Source of the DNA: Chryseobacterium sp. KLBC 52
GTDB lineage: Bacteria; Bacteroidota; Bacteroidia; Flavobacteriales; Weeksellaceae
Length of the DNA: 64,000 bases
NCBI RefSeq assembly: GCF_003347605.1
Contig: NZ_QDFZ01000007.1
Location: forward strand, 180,725 to 244,724
Reading direction: 5' to 3'
Shown here piece after piece: positions 8,969 to 18,431 of this stretch. The notes under the pieces are model-generated. The model did not search any database and was not told the DNA's origin. It saw only the letters and a program-made list of their open reading frames with translations. Position 1 is the stretch's first letter. The number at the start of each line of letters is the position of its first letter. Made by a program: the position numbers and the translations under genes.

Positions 8969-11416
8969 TTAAAAATCAACAAAAACATCTTTTTTAATGC
9001 TTTGATATGCAGTGATTTCATCAAATTCTTTCAAACTTATCAAAACCATGTTTTTGAATTTCTCATAGTTTTTCCCACGCGGAAGCTTCAGCATAATCTG
9101 GAACTGATAGAAGTTATTCAGTTTTGCAATCTGTGCTCTTTCCGGACCTAAAACACATTCTTCAGGAAGATATTTTCTGAGGATAGAACCCAGAAACTGT
9201 GATGCCCGGTCAGCTTTATCCTCTCTTCTGTGTTTCAATTCAATCATAATGAGCTTGGTGAAAGGCGGATAATGAAATTTCTGTCTCTCTGTAAGGATAT
9301 ATTTATAGATCTTCGCAGGATTATTCATCTTGATCAGCTGAAATACGGAATGGTCAGGATTAAAAGTCTGAATAAGGATTCTCCCTTTTCCGGAAACCCT
9401 TCCAGCCCGTCCCGAAACCTGTGTGATCAGTTGATACGCTCTTTCTTCCGCTCTGAAATCCTGTACATATAATAAGGAATCCGCTTTAGGAATCGTCACC
9501 AGTTCGATATGATCAAAATCAAGTCCTTTGGAAATCATCTGTGTTCCTACGATGATATCTGTTTCTCCATCTTCAATCTTCTCGTACAATTTTTCGTAGG
9601 CGAATTTTTTACGCATGGAGTCTACATCCATTCTGTCTACTTCATTTTCCGGAAATAGTTTGGTAACTTCCTCATGAATCTGCTCTACACCTACTCCTCT
9701 TTCGTTCAGCTTTTCAGAATTACATTTAGGGCAGGTTTTCGGTTTTGAAGCTCTTTGCCCGCAATAGTGGCATTTCATTTCATTGGCGGCTTTGTGATAG
9801 GTCATTACCACATCACAATTGGAGCAGTAGTTCACATAGCCACAGCTTTCACATTCTATAACATTGGAATAACCACGCCGGTTATGGAGTACAATTGCCT
9901 GATTTTTTTCACCCACCGTTTTCTTAATCTCTTCGATAAGCTTCAGAGAAAAGTTCCCTGAAACCTTTTTAGATTCCTGAGCTTCCTTGAAATTGATCAG
10001 TTCATATTCCGGCAGATTGACATTCCCGAATCTTTCATTCAGGAAAACGTATTTCATTTTATCTTTCCGGGCACTGTAGTAACTTTCAACAGAAGGAGTG
10101 GCGGATCCCAGAATAACTCCTGCTTTATACAGCCTGCCTAAAACCAGAGAAGCGTCTTTAGCATTAAAATAAGGGGAAACTTCTCTTGGTCTGTACGCAG
10201 AATCGTGTTCCTCATCAACAACAATTAGCCCCAGATTCTGGTGAGGTAAAAACAAAGCATTACGGGTTCCGATCAGAATGCGGATATCGTTCTGCTTAAT
10301 TCTTCTCCAGACTTCTACCCTTTCAAAATCCGTCAGCTTCTGATGATAAAAACCGAGCTGTCTGCCATATTTTTTTTCTAATCTTTGAGTAATCTGTTTC
10401 GTAAGAGAAATTTCAGGAAGCAAAAAGAGAACATTCTTCCCGTCACGGGTGCATTCATCAATTTTCTCTAAATAAATATGAGTTTTTCCTGATGAAGTAA
10501 CGCCATGAAGCAGAACATTCTTCCCTTCTTCAAAAGCTTCATCAATTTCAAATTTTGCTGTTTTCTGCTGTTCGGAAAGTTCTTCAAGTTCTTCAATTTC
10601 TCCTTCATAGCTTTCAATTCTGTCTTTCTGCATCAAGTATTCCTCTACAAGACCTTTGTCTGCCAAAGGTTTAAAGTGGGAACTTCCGAAATAACCGTCT
10701 TCAAACAGTTCAGATTTTTTAATGGGAACGTCCGGATTTTCCGTCTGTTTTTCCAGAATAAGAAGGAAAAGATCTTTCTGTTTCTGTGCTCTGTTTAATT
10801 TTAAAAGAATTTCGGTAAGATTCTGATTGGCCAAAACCTCATCATTAATTCTTACATACGCTACTTCTTTAGCTTTATATTTTTCAGCAATTTTCTCATC
10901 GATTTCAATATACTGAAGATCAATAAGCGAATTGATGGTTTTGATGATATCTTTTTTAGGAATAAATGCTTCAATATCCGTCAGATTGATCAGCTGTCGT
11001 ACTTCCAATGCCTGAACCAGATACATTTCGTTAACATCCAGATTTTCAAAATCTATGACGGCACCAGATTTTAATTTTAAATAGGTTTCACTTTCCAGTT
11101 TTAAAGAAGAAGGAAACGAAAACCTGTAAATTTCTCCGAGGCTGCACAAATAGTATTCTGAAAGCCAGTTCCAGAAATCAATCTGCTCCTGAGGAAGAAT
11201 CGGCTGATCATCCAGCATGCTGATGACTTCCTTGGCTACAAAGTTTTCCGGTGCATTATCATGAAGCTCAAATACGATTCCCGTATAGATTTTTTTTCCA
11301 CCAAAAGGTACCAGAACACGCATTCCTGGTTGGATTTCAGACATCATTTCCTCAGGAACTTTATAGGTGAAAGATCCTTTCAGGTTTAGGGGTAAAACAA
11401 TTTGAGCGTATTGCAA
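8969..11416 (-). CDS. priA: Primosomal protein N' (replication restart helicase PriA)
   Basis: An 815-residue superfamily 2 helicase. The N-terminal 3'-DNA-binding domain begins MQYAQIVLPLNLKGSFTYKV. Walker A is GVTSSGKT (305-312) and the DEEH box is 401-404. Zinc-binding cysteines follow at about 505-550 (CESCGYVNYCSNC; CHYCGQ; CPKC), then helicase motifs V-VI (QVSGRAGR). PriA reloads the replisome at stalled forks. The start codon is TTG (11416): it gives the exact PriA N-terminus, and the next in-frame ATG would remove about 22 residues of that domain. No partner gene adjoins it. Confidence 0.95.
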   Translation of the reverse strand: MQYAQIVLPLNLKGSFTYKVPEEMMSEIQPGMRVLVPFGGKKIYTGIVFELHDNAPENFVAKEVISMLDDQPILPQEQIDFWNWLSEYYLCSLGEIYRFSFPSSLKLESETYLKLKSGAVIDFENLDVNEMYLVQALEVRQLINLTDIEAFIPKKDIIKTINSLIDLQYIEIDEKIAEKYKAKEVAYVRINDEVLANQNLTEILLKLNRAQKQKDLFLLILEKQTENPDVPIKKSELFEDGYFGSSHFKPLADKGLVEEYLMQKDRIESYEGEIEELEELSEQQKTAKFEIDEAFEEGKNVLLHGVTSSGKTHIYLEKIDECTRDGKNVLFLLPEISLTKQITQRLEKKYGRQLGFYHQKLTDFERVEVWRRIKQNDIRILIGTRNALFLPHQNLGLIVVDEEHDSAYRPREVSPYFNAKDASLVLGRLYKAGVILGSATPSVESYYSARKDKMKYVFLNERFGNVNLPEYELINFKEAQESKKVSGNFSLKLIEEIKKTVGEKNQAIVLHNRRGYSNVIECESCGYVNYCSNCDVVMTYHKAANEMKCHYCGQRASKPKTCPKCNSEKLNERGVGVEQIHEEVTKLFPENEVDRMDVDSMRKKFAYEKLYEKIEDGETDIIVGTQMISKGLDFDHIELVTIPKADSLLYVQDFRAEERAYQLITQVSGRAGRVSGKGRILIQTFNPDHSVFQLIKMNNPAKIYKYILTERQKFHYPPFTKLIMIELKHRREDKADRASQFLGSILRKYLPEECVLGPERAQIAKLNNFYQFQIMLKLPRGKNYEKFKNMVLISLKEFDEITAYQSIKKDVFVDF

Positions 11417-11522
11417 GGGAAATATTTAAAGTGTAAAATTAGAATTTTCCTGAGAGAACTGCAACTTTGTGGAGATTCTTTCGTATTCCTTTAACAGACC
11501 CTGAAACCCTGCTCAGAAAAAA

Positions 11523-11665
11523 TTCAATAGGAACGGACTTCAGTCCGTTTGATAAAAAATTAAAATTTCAATCGGCTTTAGCCAAAACATGGATTAAACG
11601 CAATGCTCGCAAAGATATGACGAATCCTTTTTAATTCGTTCGCTAAGGCGTTCCACTCAGCAAGG
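11523..11665 (+). repeat. 143-nt dispersed repeat, copy 1
   Basis: It begins TTCAATAGGAACGGACTTCA and ends at GCAAGG. Copy 2 (11705-11847) has the same length, including a 49-nt identical stretch with CAATCGGCTTTAGCC and CGCAATGCTCGC. The first 28 nt fold into a hairpin (ACGGACT/AGTCCGT). A partial third copy lies at 17362-17428. The 508-nt gap 11417-11924 holds the two copies and no gene. Confidence 0.85.
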
Positions 11666-11704
11666 ATACCAGGAGCTTGAAGGATAATCAGCTAATCTTT
11701 AAAG

Positions 11705-11847
11705 TTCAATAGAAACGGATTTTAGTCCGTTTAATTAATAATCAAAATCTCAATCGGCTTTAGCCAAAACATGGATTAAACGCAATGCTCGCAAAGATAA
11801 GATGAGTCATTGTAATTCGTGCGCAATGGCGTTCCACTCAGCAAAGG
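11705..11847 (+). repeat. 143-nt dispersed repeat, copy 2
   Basis: Second copy, 39 nt after the first and in direct orientation. The hairpin arm differs from copy 1 (ACGGATTTTAGTCCGT). The downstream half (GCGCAATGGCGTTCCACTCAGC) is more diverged than the centre. No open frame is shared between copies, so it is non-coding. Confidence 0.85.
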
Positions 11848-11924
11848 TATACTTACAAAATAACAAAGAATGCACATAAAGCGTTGCTAAAAAACCGGCC
11901 TTATTAATAAACAATGGCTTATCA

Positions 11925-12833
11925 TTAAAAAAGAAGTTCCGTAATCTCATACCAGAATGCAGAGGTAAAAAATCCTACAATAATGCTGACTCCTATGATC
12001 AGGTTGGTCAGTTTTGTATTGAGCCGGAACTGTTCTGCGATGATACTTGAAGTAACCAATGTTGGCATTGCTGCTTCAAATACTGTAATTTTAGCTACAT
12101 CTCCTTTTATTCCGAATAACAGAGCCATTCCCAGAACAATTGCCGGTGCCAGAATCAGTTTATAAAGCATCGACATAGACATCTGTGGAATCAGTTTTTT
12201 CCATCCATTGAATTTCAGCTGTAATCCAACGGAAAACAAAGCTAACGGGCTTACGGTTGCTGCCAGCTTATCAAAAAACGGTTCTGCAATGGTAAAGTCA
12301 ATAAACCTGGACAATACCAAAGCGGAGATACAACCAACCAAGGGAGGAAACGTGACAAGTCTTTTTAAAATAAACATAGCACTTACTTTTCCTGATTTAC
12401 TTCCTCCTTTCACTGCGGCAATAATTCCGAGTGTAGAAAGGGCAAAGAACATTGTTTGGTCACAAATAATAGCAATACTCAGGAGCCCTTCCCCATAAAA
12501 GGCACTGATTAAGGGAAATCCGATGAATGAAGTATTACTGTATCCGCTTGCCAGTTCCAAAGTACTTCTGGACCGCCTTGAATATCCTCTGCTCTTACTG
12601 TAAAACATCATAAAGAAGAAGCAGAACACGGAAATTAAAAATGTGGCTGCAATCGGGAACAGCATCTCTGTTGTCCATTTTACTTTAGGCAGGTATTTAA
12701 ACGAAACTGCCGGAAGAGCAAGATAAAGAATCCAGGTATTGATACCTTTATGGGCATCGGGGTGGATAGATTTTGTTGCTTTGAATATCATTCCTGCAAT
12801 GATACACACTGCAATCAGAACAAAATTTACCAT
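11925..12833 (-). CDS. AEC-family (auxin efflux carrier-like) permease
   Basis: A 302-residue membrane protein with about ten hydrophobic segments in the two-times-five arrangement of the AEC/BASS fold. Typical motifs are NTWILYLALPAVSFKYLP near residue 35, GYSNTSFIGFPLISAFYG around 97-114 and EAAMPTLVTSSIIAEQF near the end, with the conserved asparagine/proline helix breaks. Members export organic acids, malonate or auxin-like compounds; the substrate is not predictable. The gene stands alone, with the 143-nt repeats downstream and a 33-nt palindrome upstream. Confidence 0.85.
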   Translation of the reverse strand: MVNFVLIAVCIIAGMIFKATKSIHPDAHKGINTWILYLALPAVSFKYLPKVKWTTEMLFPIAATFLISVFCFFFMMFYSKSRGYSRRSRSTLELASGYSNTSFIGFPLISAFYGEGLLSIAIICDQTMFFALSTLGIIAAVKGGSKSGKVSAMFILKRLVTFPPLVGCISALVLSRFIDFTIAEPFFDKLAATVSPLALFSVGLQLKFNGWKKLIPQMSMSMLYKLILAPAIVLGMALLFGIKGDVAKITVFEAAMPTLVTSSIIAEQFRLNTKLTNLIIGVSIIVGFFTSAFWYEITELLF

Positions 12834-12935
12834 AACTGTAATAAAATATGAGGCAAATTTACGGCTGATTTTTGAGTTGGAAGGGTAAAATTTATATTTT
12901 TTTCGGTAGAATTTCTAATGAAACTTTTCAGTATT

Positions 12936-12968
12936 AAACCTTATAGGTTTTGAAAACCTATAAGGTTT
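12936..12968. repeat. 33-nt near-perfect palindrome
   Basis: AAACCTTATAGGTTTT (12936-12951) and AAAACCTATAAGGTTT (12953-12968) are exact reverse complements separated by one base, and each arm is itself nearly palindromic. A similarly built element with a different core lies at 40480-40512. It lies between the beta-mannosidase stop and the AEC start, so it could act as a terminator. Confidence 0.75.
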
Positions 12969-13031
12969 GGAGACCTACCTGCCGGAAATTTATAACGACT
13001 GACTTTTTAAGAGTTTTTTCAAAAATAGATT

Positions 13032-15503
13032 TTACTCCTTTATCACATCCCAAAGACTCATTACTTCAATTTTTCCCAAAGGTTTTGAAAGGGTAATTCT
13101 TTTTGAAATTCCTGGTAAGAGATCAAAGAAATTATCACTGAAATGGGTATCTCCCATCAGATAAACATCTTTGGCTAAAATATCTGTTGAGATTTCAATT
13201 TCAGTAGATGAAATTTTTCTGATTTTAATTTCCGGGTTTGAAAGTTTTACATCTTTAGGTTTATTAAAAAAGAACAGTTTCTCAAATGTTGTATCTTTTT
13301 CAGCACTGATTTTTAAAACAGTTTCAGACAAATCAAACTGAGCGAGTTCTGCTTTACTGATACTACGTATTTTCTTACTTACATCTGCATTGATAACCTC
13401 TGACTGATTGGCTTTCCAAAGTATTTTTCCTTTAAAATCAACGAGTTCAAACTTGATATCTGTATTCAATTCCTTCATAAGATCACTGATCAGATAAACA
13501 TCATAGCTTTTATCTGTCTCAGCTACTGATACCAACACAGGTTCAAAGCTTCTTTTCGCCTGATAATGGAAGGCTTTCCAATTTCCGAGATAATCAATCG
13601 AAGACCACGAAACTACCGGCCAGCAATCGTTGAGCTGCCAATATAAAGTTCCCATATTATAAGGTTTTGCACGACGGTGAGCTTCAATGGCAATCTGCAT
13701 TCCTCTTGCCTGTAACAGCTGTGAAACATAATTGTATTGTATAAAATCTGTCGGAATTTTATAATCACGCTTCAGGTATTCATTAATGATATCCCAGCCG
13801 CGGGCGTGTTTTTCGTGAGCTTTGATGATTGGATTCTGAAGGCTTAAATCCGGCGTTCCGGAGAACATTGATTTTGTCGTTTCAAGACTAGGTGTACCCT
13901 GGAAGCCATACTCAGACATGAATCGTCCTACTTTTTCGTTATAAATTTCAAAGGGCTGCTCGCCCCACCAAACGCCCCAGTAATGAGAATCTCCTTCGGT
14001 AAGACTTTTTTTATGTCCCCAACCGATGGAGGGAGAACTTGGCCAATATATATTTTTCTCAGACTTCAGGTTTTCTGCCAAAGCATTGGGAATTACCTCA
14101 TGGAAAAGCTTTTTATAGTCTTTCCAAACCTGAAGAGAGTCATTTTTTGAATATTTGAACTGTTTCTGATAGCCCCAGTTGACAATCGCTTCATCAATTT
14201 CATTATTTCCACACCACAAAGCAATGGACGGATGATTCTGAAGTCTGTTTACCTGATCTTTTACTTCTTCTTTTACATTGTTTAAAAATGCCTCATCTGC
14301 CGGATAAAAACTACCTGCAAACATAAAGTCCTGCCAAACCAGGATTCCATTTTCATCACAGGCTTTGTAAAATTCATCGTCTTCATAAATACCTCCGCCC
14401 CAGATACGGATCATATTCATATTGGCGTCTTTGGTATCTTTGATCAGCTTCCGGTATTTTTCTTTGGTCATTCTTGGTGAAAAACTATCGCCCGGAATCC
14501 AGTTCGTTCCTTTGATGTACAATGGCTGTCCGTTCACTTTAAAATAGAATGATTTTCCCTTTTCGTCTTTTTCCTGAATCAATTCAACGGTCCTTAAGCC
14601 TATCCTGATATTCTTACCATCAATATTTTTCTGATTTTTTGACAATTTTACTTCAAAATCATAGAGATTGGCTTCCCCACGCCCGTTGGGCTGCCAAAGC
14701 TTCATCCCACTTGTTTCATAAGGAACCGATATTGTGTTGTTACCTTTTTTTAAAGAAATTTTTTGATGGTTTTTATTAAGATCTAAAATGTAATCTCCGG
14801 CATTCTGAGCATAAATTTCTACATCAAAGTGTAAATCATTCACCCCTTTATCAGATCTGTTCTGAATATCTTTAACGGTAATAATTTTAGCATTATTCCA
14901 GAATTCCAGCTGAACATCTTTCCATATTCCAGCAGTAACCAGTCTTGGTCCCCAATCCCATCCAAACTGATATTGTGCTTTTCTCACAAAACTTCTTGGT
15001 GATTCCGGTAGGGTGAAGGGAACTTTTTTGGCTAATTCCTTTCCTGTATTCACTGCAGATCTGAACTTGATCTGAACTGTATTTTTTCCTGCTTTCAGAT
15101 ATGGCTTCACGGGAATATTCCATTGACGGAACATATTGTCTGTTTTCTTTAACAGTTTTCCGTTAAGATAAATTTCTGAGAATGTATCCAGTCCATTAAA
15201 AACAAGATCAATATTGTCATTCTTTAATTCCTGGGTGGAGACTGTAAAAGTTGTCTGATAATCCCAGTCTTCATTTTCAATCCACTGTACTTTCTTTTCA
15301 TTTTCATCCTGATAAGGATCGGGAATCACCTTGTTATTCATTAAGTCCAGATGAATGGTTCCCGGAACTTTCGCAGGAAGCCAGTTTGGATCTTTTGAGT
15401 TTTTGAACTGCCAGTGTTCAGAAGACAGGTCTCTTTGTGAAAATTGTGCAGAAAGCATGTTCTGTGTGAAAAGGAAAGCAAAAAGGATCGTTCTATTCAT
15501 CAA
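13032..15503 (-). CDS. Beta-mannosidase, glycoside hydrolase family 2
   Basis: An 823-residue GH2 enzyme with a signal peptide (cleavage after SAQ at 18-20). Domain order: jelly-roll sugar-binding domain (about 25-200, including YQTTFTVS and VFNGLDTFSEIYLNG), immunoglobulin-like domain, TIM barrel, C-terminal beta domains. The acid/base is E435 in WCGNNEIDEA and the nucleophile is E531 in FMSEYGFQG; the WCGNNE form is typical of beta-mannosidases. It should remove terminal beta-mannose, for example from the N-glycan core or mannan. Its 5' end overlaps the GxxExxY gene by 11 bp. Neighbouring CutC and glycosylasparaginase genes support glycoprotein breakdown. Confidence 0.92.
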   Translation of the reverse strand: MMNRTILFAFLFTQNMLSAQFSQRDLSSEHWQFKNSKDPNWLPAKVPGTIHLDLMNNKVIPDPYQDENEKKVQWIENEDWDYQTTFTVSTQELKNDNIDLVFNGLDTFSEIYLNGKLLKKTDNMFRQWNIPVKPYLKAGKNTVQIKFRSAVNTGKELAKKVPFTLPESPRSFVRKAQYQFGWDWGPRLVTAGIWKDVQLEFWNNAKIITVKDIQNRSDKGVNDLHFDVEIYAQNAGDYILDLNKNHQKISLKKGNNTISVPYETSGMKLWQPNGRGEANLYDFEVKLSKNQKNIDGKNIRIGLRTVELIQEKDEKGKSFYFKVNGQPLYIKGTNWIPGDSFSPRMTKEKYRKLIKDTKDANMNMIRIWGGGIYEDDEFYKACDENGILVWQDFMFAGSFYPADEAFLNNVKEEVKDQVNRLQNHPSIALWCGNNEIDEAIVNWGYQKQFKYSKNDSLQVWKDYKKLFHEVIPNALAENLKSEKNIYWPSSPSIGWGHKKSLTEGDSHYWGVWWGEQPFEIYNEKVGRFMSEYGFQGTPSLETTKSMFSGTPDLSLQNPIIKAHEKHARGWDIINEYLKRDYKIPTDFIQYNYVSQLLQARGMQIAIEAHRRAKPYNMGTLYWQLNDCWPVVSWSSIDYLGNWKAFHYQAKRSFEPVLVSVAETDKSYDVYLISDLMKELNTDIKFELVDFKGKILWKANQSEVINADVSKKIRSISKAELAQFDLSETVLKISAEKDTTFEKLFFFNKPKDVKLSNPEIKIRKISSTEIEISTDILAKDVYLMGDTHFSDNFFDLLPGISKRITLSKPLGKIEVMSLWDVIKE

Positions 15504-15879
15504 TAATTTTGTTTACAATTCTATGGATTCCATATTTAATAAGTTCATTATTAAAATTAATAAGCAATCCCAATTTTATATTAGTCTGTTTCAGATAAGT
15601 CAATACCTGTGAGTGATAAATAGGATGTAACTCCAATACAGATTTCACTTCTACAATAACTTTATCTTCTACAATCAAATCAATTCTGTATGCATTTTCT
15701 ATGTATACTTCTTTATACTTTAGAGGTAAAGATAGTTGTTGTTTAAAATTTAATCCCAACATCTTTAATTCATAAGCTAAAGCAGTTTCATATGCATTTT
15801 CTAAAAGACCAACTCCTAGGTTCTTATGCACTTCTATAGCTGCTCCTATTATTTGATAGGATAATTCGTTTTCTGTCAT
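15493..15879 (-). CDS. GxxExxY protein (PD-(D/E)XK-like domain)
   Basis: A 128-residue protein with the family signature GLLENAY at about residues 24-30 and a nuclease-like core (YRIDLIVEDKVIVEVKSV, where the D and E-x-K residues match the PD-(D/E)XK layout). Members are common in Bacteroidota; their function is unknown. The stop lies inside the start of the beta-mannosidase gene (11-bp overlap), so the two are co-transcribed, though a functional link is doubtful because such small genes insert into many contexts. Confidence 0.85.
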   Translation of the reverse strand: MTENELSYQIIGAAIEVHKNLGVGLLENAYETALAYELKMLGLNFKQQLSLPLKYKEVYIENAYRIDLIVEDKVIVEVKSVLELHPIYHSQVLTYLKQTNIKLGLLINFNNELIKYGIHRIVNKIIDE

Positions 15880-15913
15880 TCATTTGTGTGTTTTTTATTT
15901 TTATTGTGTAGTT

Positions 15914-16094
15914 TTTAAACGCAAAGTTTCAAATTTGGCTCTATAATATTTTAAGGAAGCGAAGATGGAATCGATCTTCAATCGATTGGGATGAAGCTAA
16001 CTTCTTTTATTATTAAGCTTTATCAGCGGCTTTGCCGCAATCCTTTGCTCACTCAAAATATAACACATTTTATCTTTTAAACTTTGCGTTTAAA
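15914..16094. repeat. 181-bp element with 16-bp perfect terminal inverted repeats
   Basis: TTTAAACGCAAAGTTT (15914-15929) and AAACTTTGCGTTTAAA (16079-16094) are exact reverse complements. The interior holds a GCGGC-TTT-GCCGC hairpin (about 16026-16038) and no open frame. No target-site duplication is evident. It may be a MITE-like or other dispersed element. It fills most of the gap between the GxxExxY and cutC genes. Confidence 0.65.
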
Positions 16095-16116
16095 TTAACA
16101 ATCATAATCTAATTAA

Positions 16117-16779
16117 TTATTTACTCTTCAATGCAACCACTTCATCAGCATTAGCAAAAGCTCCACCATCAGTAATGGCAGAAGAATGGAAGTATCCGGC
16201 ATGGGTAACTGCTCTTATCTCTTCAATATTGGATGAACGAAGACCTCCTCCAACAAGGATTTCTATTCTTCCATCAGAAAGTTCCACCAGTTTTTTGAGA
16301 TTTTCTTTTCCTTCTGATACATTAGATTTCTGGCCGGAAGTAAGGATGGTTGTAAAACCACATTCGATTACTTTTTCCAGAGAATCTTCCAGACTTACAG
16401 CACGATCAAAAGCACGGTGGAAGGTACATGGAAGCGGTTTTGCCAATTCAACCAAAGCTTTATTCTGTTCTATATTAACCTCATCATTTTCATCCAGGAT
16501 ACCGAATACGAAACCATCTGCATGTAGGGATTTTAATTGAATCAAATCATTTTTCATCTGCTCAAATTCCGAATCGGAATAGGTAAAATCTCCACCTCTG
16601 GGGCGGATCATCACAAAAATCGGGATTGTAATTTTTTCACGAAGCTTCTTCATCGTTTCGAAATCCGGAGTGGTTCCGCCTTCGCTGAGTCCATCACATA
16701 ATTCTATTCTGTCTGCTCCATTTTCAAAAGCAATGACTGCTGACTCAGGATTAAAACAAGCTATTTCTATTTTTGACAT
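16117..16779 (-). CDS. cutC: CutC family protein
   Basis: A 220-residue TIM-barrel protein of the CutC family, starting MSKIEIACFNPESAVIAFENGADRIELC. The conserved IELCDGLSEGGTTPD, MIRPRGGDF, FHRAFDRA and LTSGQK segments are all present. CutC was linked to copper tolerance in E. coli, but that role is disputed, and Bacteroidota copies often sit beside glycan-degradation genes as here. It is about 28 residues shorter than E. coli CutC because of a trimmed C-terminus. It ends a likely operon behind the lipoprotein gene (12-nt gap) and glycosylasparaginase. Confidence 0.92.
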   Translation of the reverse strand: MSKIEIACFNPESAVIAFENGADRIELCDGLSEGGTTPDFETMKKLREKITIPIFVMIRPRGGDFTYSDSEFEQMKNDLIQLKSLHADGFVFGILDENDEVNIEQNKALVELAKPLPCTFHRAFDRAVSLEDSLEKVIECGFTTILTSGQKSNVSEGKENLKKLVELSDGRIEILVGGGLRSSNIEEIRAVTHAGYFHSSAITDGGAFANADEVVALKSK

Positions 16780-16791
16780 TGTATTATCTAT

Positions 16792-17352
16792 TTAATTTGA
16801 TTTGGGTTCGTCCTCCAGCACATCTGCAATCAGAAAGGAACCGTTTTGTTTTATTACTTTTATCACAGAAGGATATTGCGCTTTAAAGCTATCATCTCTC
16901 AATACGACCTTGAAAATATATTCATCTTTTGATGAGGATTTTAAATCACAGCTTTCTACTTCAATCTTGTTCCAATCCTGGGCTGAAATAAGAAATCCTG
17001 TTCCGATTCCTGCTTTGCCGGTATCAAATTTAGATTTCCATTTATCCTGAAATTCTTTGTCCGTAAGGCTTCCATCAACATCCAGATCAACATTCATGGC
17101 ATCAGTTTTATAATCAAAATAATCTTTTGTAGTGATATTCTGCATATTTTTTTCTTCACTTCCGATATCGGCCTTAAAATAATCTACAATGCTTTTCTTC
17201 AGCCATTTTTGAGCTTCTTCAGCTTCATTGGACTCATTGTGTAAAACTACTTTTTCTTCTGTCTGTACTGGTTTTACATCTGTTTTAATCTCCTTCTTTT
17301 CTTCCTTACAAGCAATAATGAGAAATAAGGAAGCAATAATCGTTCTTTTCAT
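16792..17352 (-). CDS. Predicted lipoprotein of unknown function
   Basis: A 186-residue protein with a lipoprotein signal (MKRTIIASLFLIIAC, lipid-attached C15), a charged lysine/glutamate-rich linker and then an alpha/beta domain with no family I can name. It has 12 nt to the cutC start and 83 nt to the glycosylasparaginase stop; that upstream gap holds the third repeat copy. A periplasmic or outer-membrane location is inferred from the lipobox only. Confidence 0.75.
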   Translation of the reverse strand: MKRTIIASLFLIIACKEEKKEIKTDVKPVQTEEKVVLHNESNEAEEAQKWLKKSIVDYFKADIGSEEKNMQNITTKDYFDYKTDAMNVDLDVDGSLTDKEFQDKWKSKFDTGKAGIGTGFLISAQDWNKIEVESCDLKSSSKDEYIFKVVLRDDSFKAQYPSVIKVIKQNGSFLIADVLEDEPKSN

Positions 17353-17361
17353 ATTTATTTT

Positions 17362-17428
17362 ATGTTTTGGCTAAAGCCAATAGGTGTCATTGATTTGTTT
17401 AAATGGGCTAAAGCCCATTTCTATTGAA
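17362..17428 (-). repeat. Partial third copy of the 143-nt repeat
   Basis: The reverse complement begins TTCAATAGAAATGGGCTTTA and aligns without gaps to the first 28 nt of both 143-nt copies, then to their GGCTTTAGCCAAAACAT segment. Relative to copy 1 its hairpin has paired changes (C-G to T-A and A-T to G-C), so the stem is kept while its sequence differs. It lies between the glycosylasparaginase stop and the lipoprotein start. Confidence 0.75.
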
Positions 17429-17435
17429 TTTTTAA

Positions 17436-18431
17436 TTATTTTAAGGCAAATTCCGGTTTTTCCAGGCGGTTTCCTTTCTGATCGTACACCGCAAAGTTGA
17501 ATCCATCCTGAATACAGTAAGACCCATATTCTCCCTGTTTATTGATGGCAATAAAACCCACCTGAATATCTTTCAGATTTTTGTTTCTTCGCTGATTGAT
17601 TTTTACAATTCTCTCTACAGCTTCTTTACAGGCTTCCTGTGGATTTCTGCCTTGTCTCATCAATTCAACTACAAGATGTGTTCCTACCGTTCTTATGACT
17701 TCTTCACCATGACCTGTTGCCGTAGCCGCTCCCACTTCATTATCTACAAACAACCCTGCACCTATAATTGGGGAATCTCCTACTCTTCCATGCATTTTAA
17801 AAGCCATTCCGCTTGTTGTACAGGCACCGGAAAGGTTCCCTTGAGCATCTAAAGCGATCATTCCTATCGTATCATGGTTTTCAATATTAGCAATGGGCTT
17901 GTATTGACTTGTCTTTAACCATTCTTTCCATTCTTTTTCTGATTCGGGAGTGAGAAGATTTTCTTTTTTAAAACCTTGTGAAAGGGCAAACTGCAATGCT
18001 CCGTCACCTACCAGCATAACGTGAGGTGTTTTTTCCATAACAGCTCTGGCAACGGAAATTGGATTTTTAACATGTTCCAGGCATGCTACAGAACCAATAT
18101 TATAATTTTCATCCATGATACAGGCATCCAGTGTTATTCTTCCATCGCTATCCGGACGGCCTCCATATCCAACACTTCTTTCTTTTGGATCTAATTCTAC
18201 GAGACGTACTCCTTTTTCTACGGCATCCAAAGCTCTTCCTCCTTTTCCAAGGATGGTCCATGCTTCTTCATTAGCTTTTAATCCAAAATTCCAGGTAGAG
18301 AGTACGATAGGTTTGTTGATGATTTTTTTACTTTCAGGCAGTTCCCCGGCCATTAGCTCTAAAGGGTTAATGGTAAGTGCTGCGGTTGCAATTCCCAGTT
18401 TTTTGATAAAACTTCTTCGGTTATTGTTCAT
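17436..18431 (-). CDS. N4-(beta-N-acetylglucosaminyl)-L-asparaginase (glycosylasparaginase)
   Basis: A 331-residue Ntn-hydrolase precursor, strongly like the well-studied Elizabethkingia (Flavobacterium) meningoseptica enzyme. The N-terminus RRSFIKKLGIATAALT looks like a Tat signal, fitting periplasmic or secreted use. The self-cleavage site is HDTIGM: cutting between D187 and T188 would expose T188 as the nucleophile. Substrate-binding segments GRVGDSPIIGAG and ATGHGEE follow. The enzyme splits the GlcNAc-asparagine bond of N-linked glycans after proteolysis. Context: cutC, a lipoprotein, beta-mannosidase and, 8 kb away, a GH20 hexosaminidase. Confidence 0.94.
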   Translation of the reverse strand: MNNNRRSFIKKLGIATAALTINPLELMAGELPESKKIINKPIVLSTWNFGLKANEEAWTILGKGGRALDAVEKGVRLVELDPKERSVGYGGRPDSDGRITLDACIMDENYNIGSVACLEHVKNPISVARAVMEKTPHVMLVGDGALQFALSQGFKKENLLTPESEKEWKEWLKTSQYKPIANIENHDTIGMIALDAQGNLSGACTTSGMAFKMHGRVGDSPIIGAGLFVDNEVGAATATGHGEEVIRTVGTHLVVELMRQGRNPQEACKEAVERIVKINQRRNKNLKDIQVGFIAINKQGEYGSYCIQDGFNFAVYDQKGNRLEKPEFALK

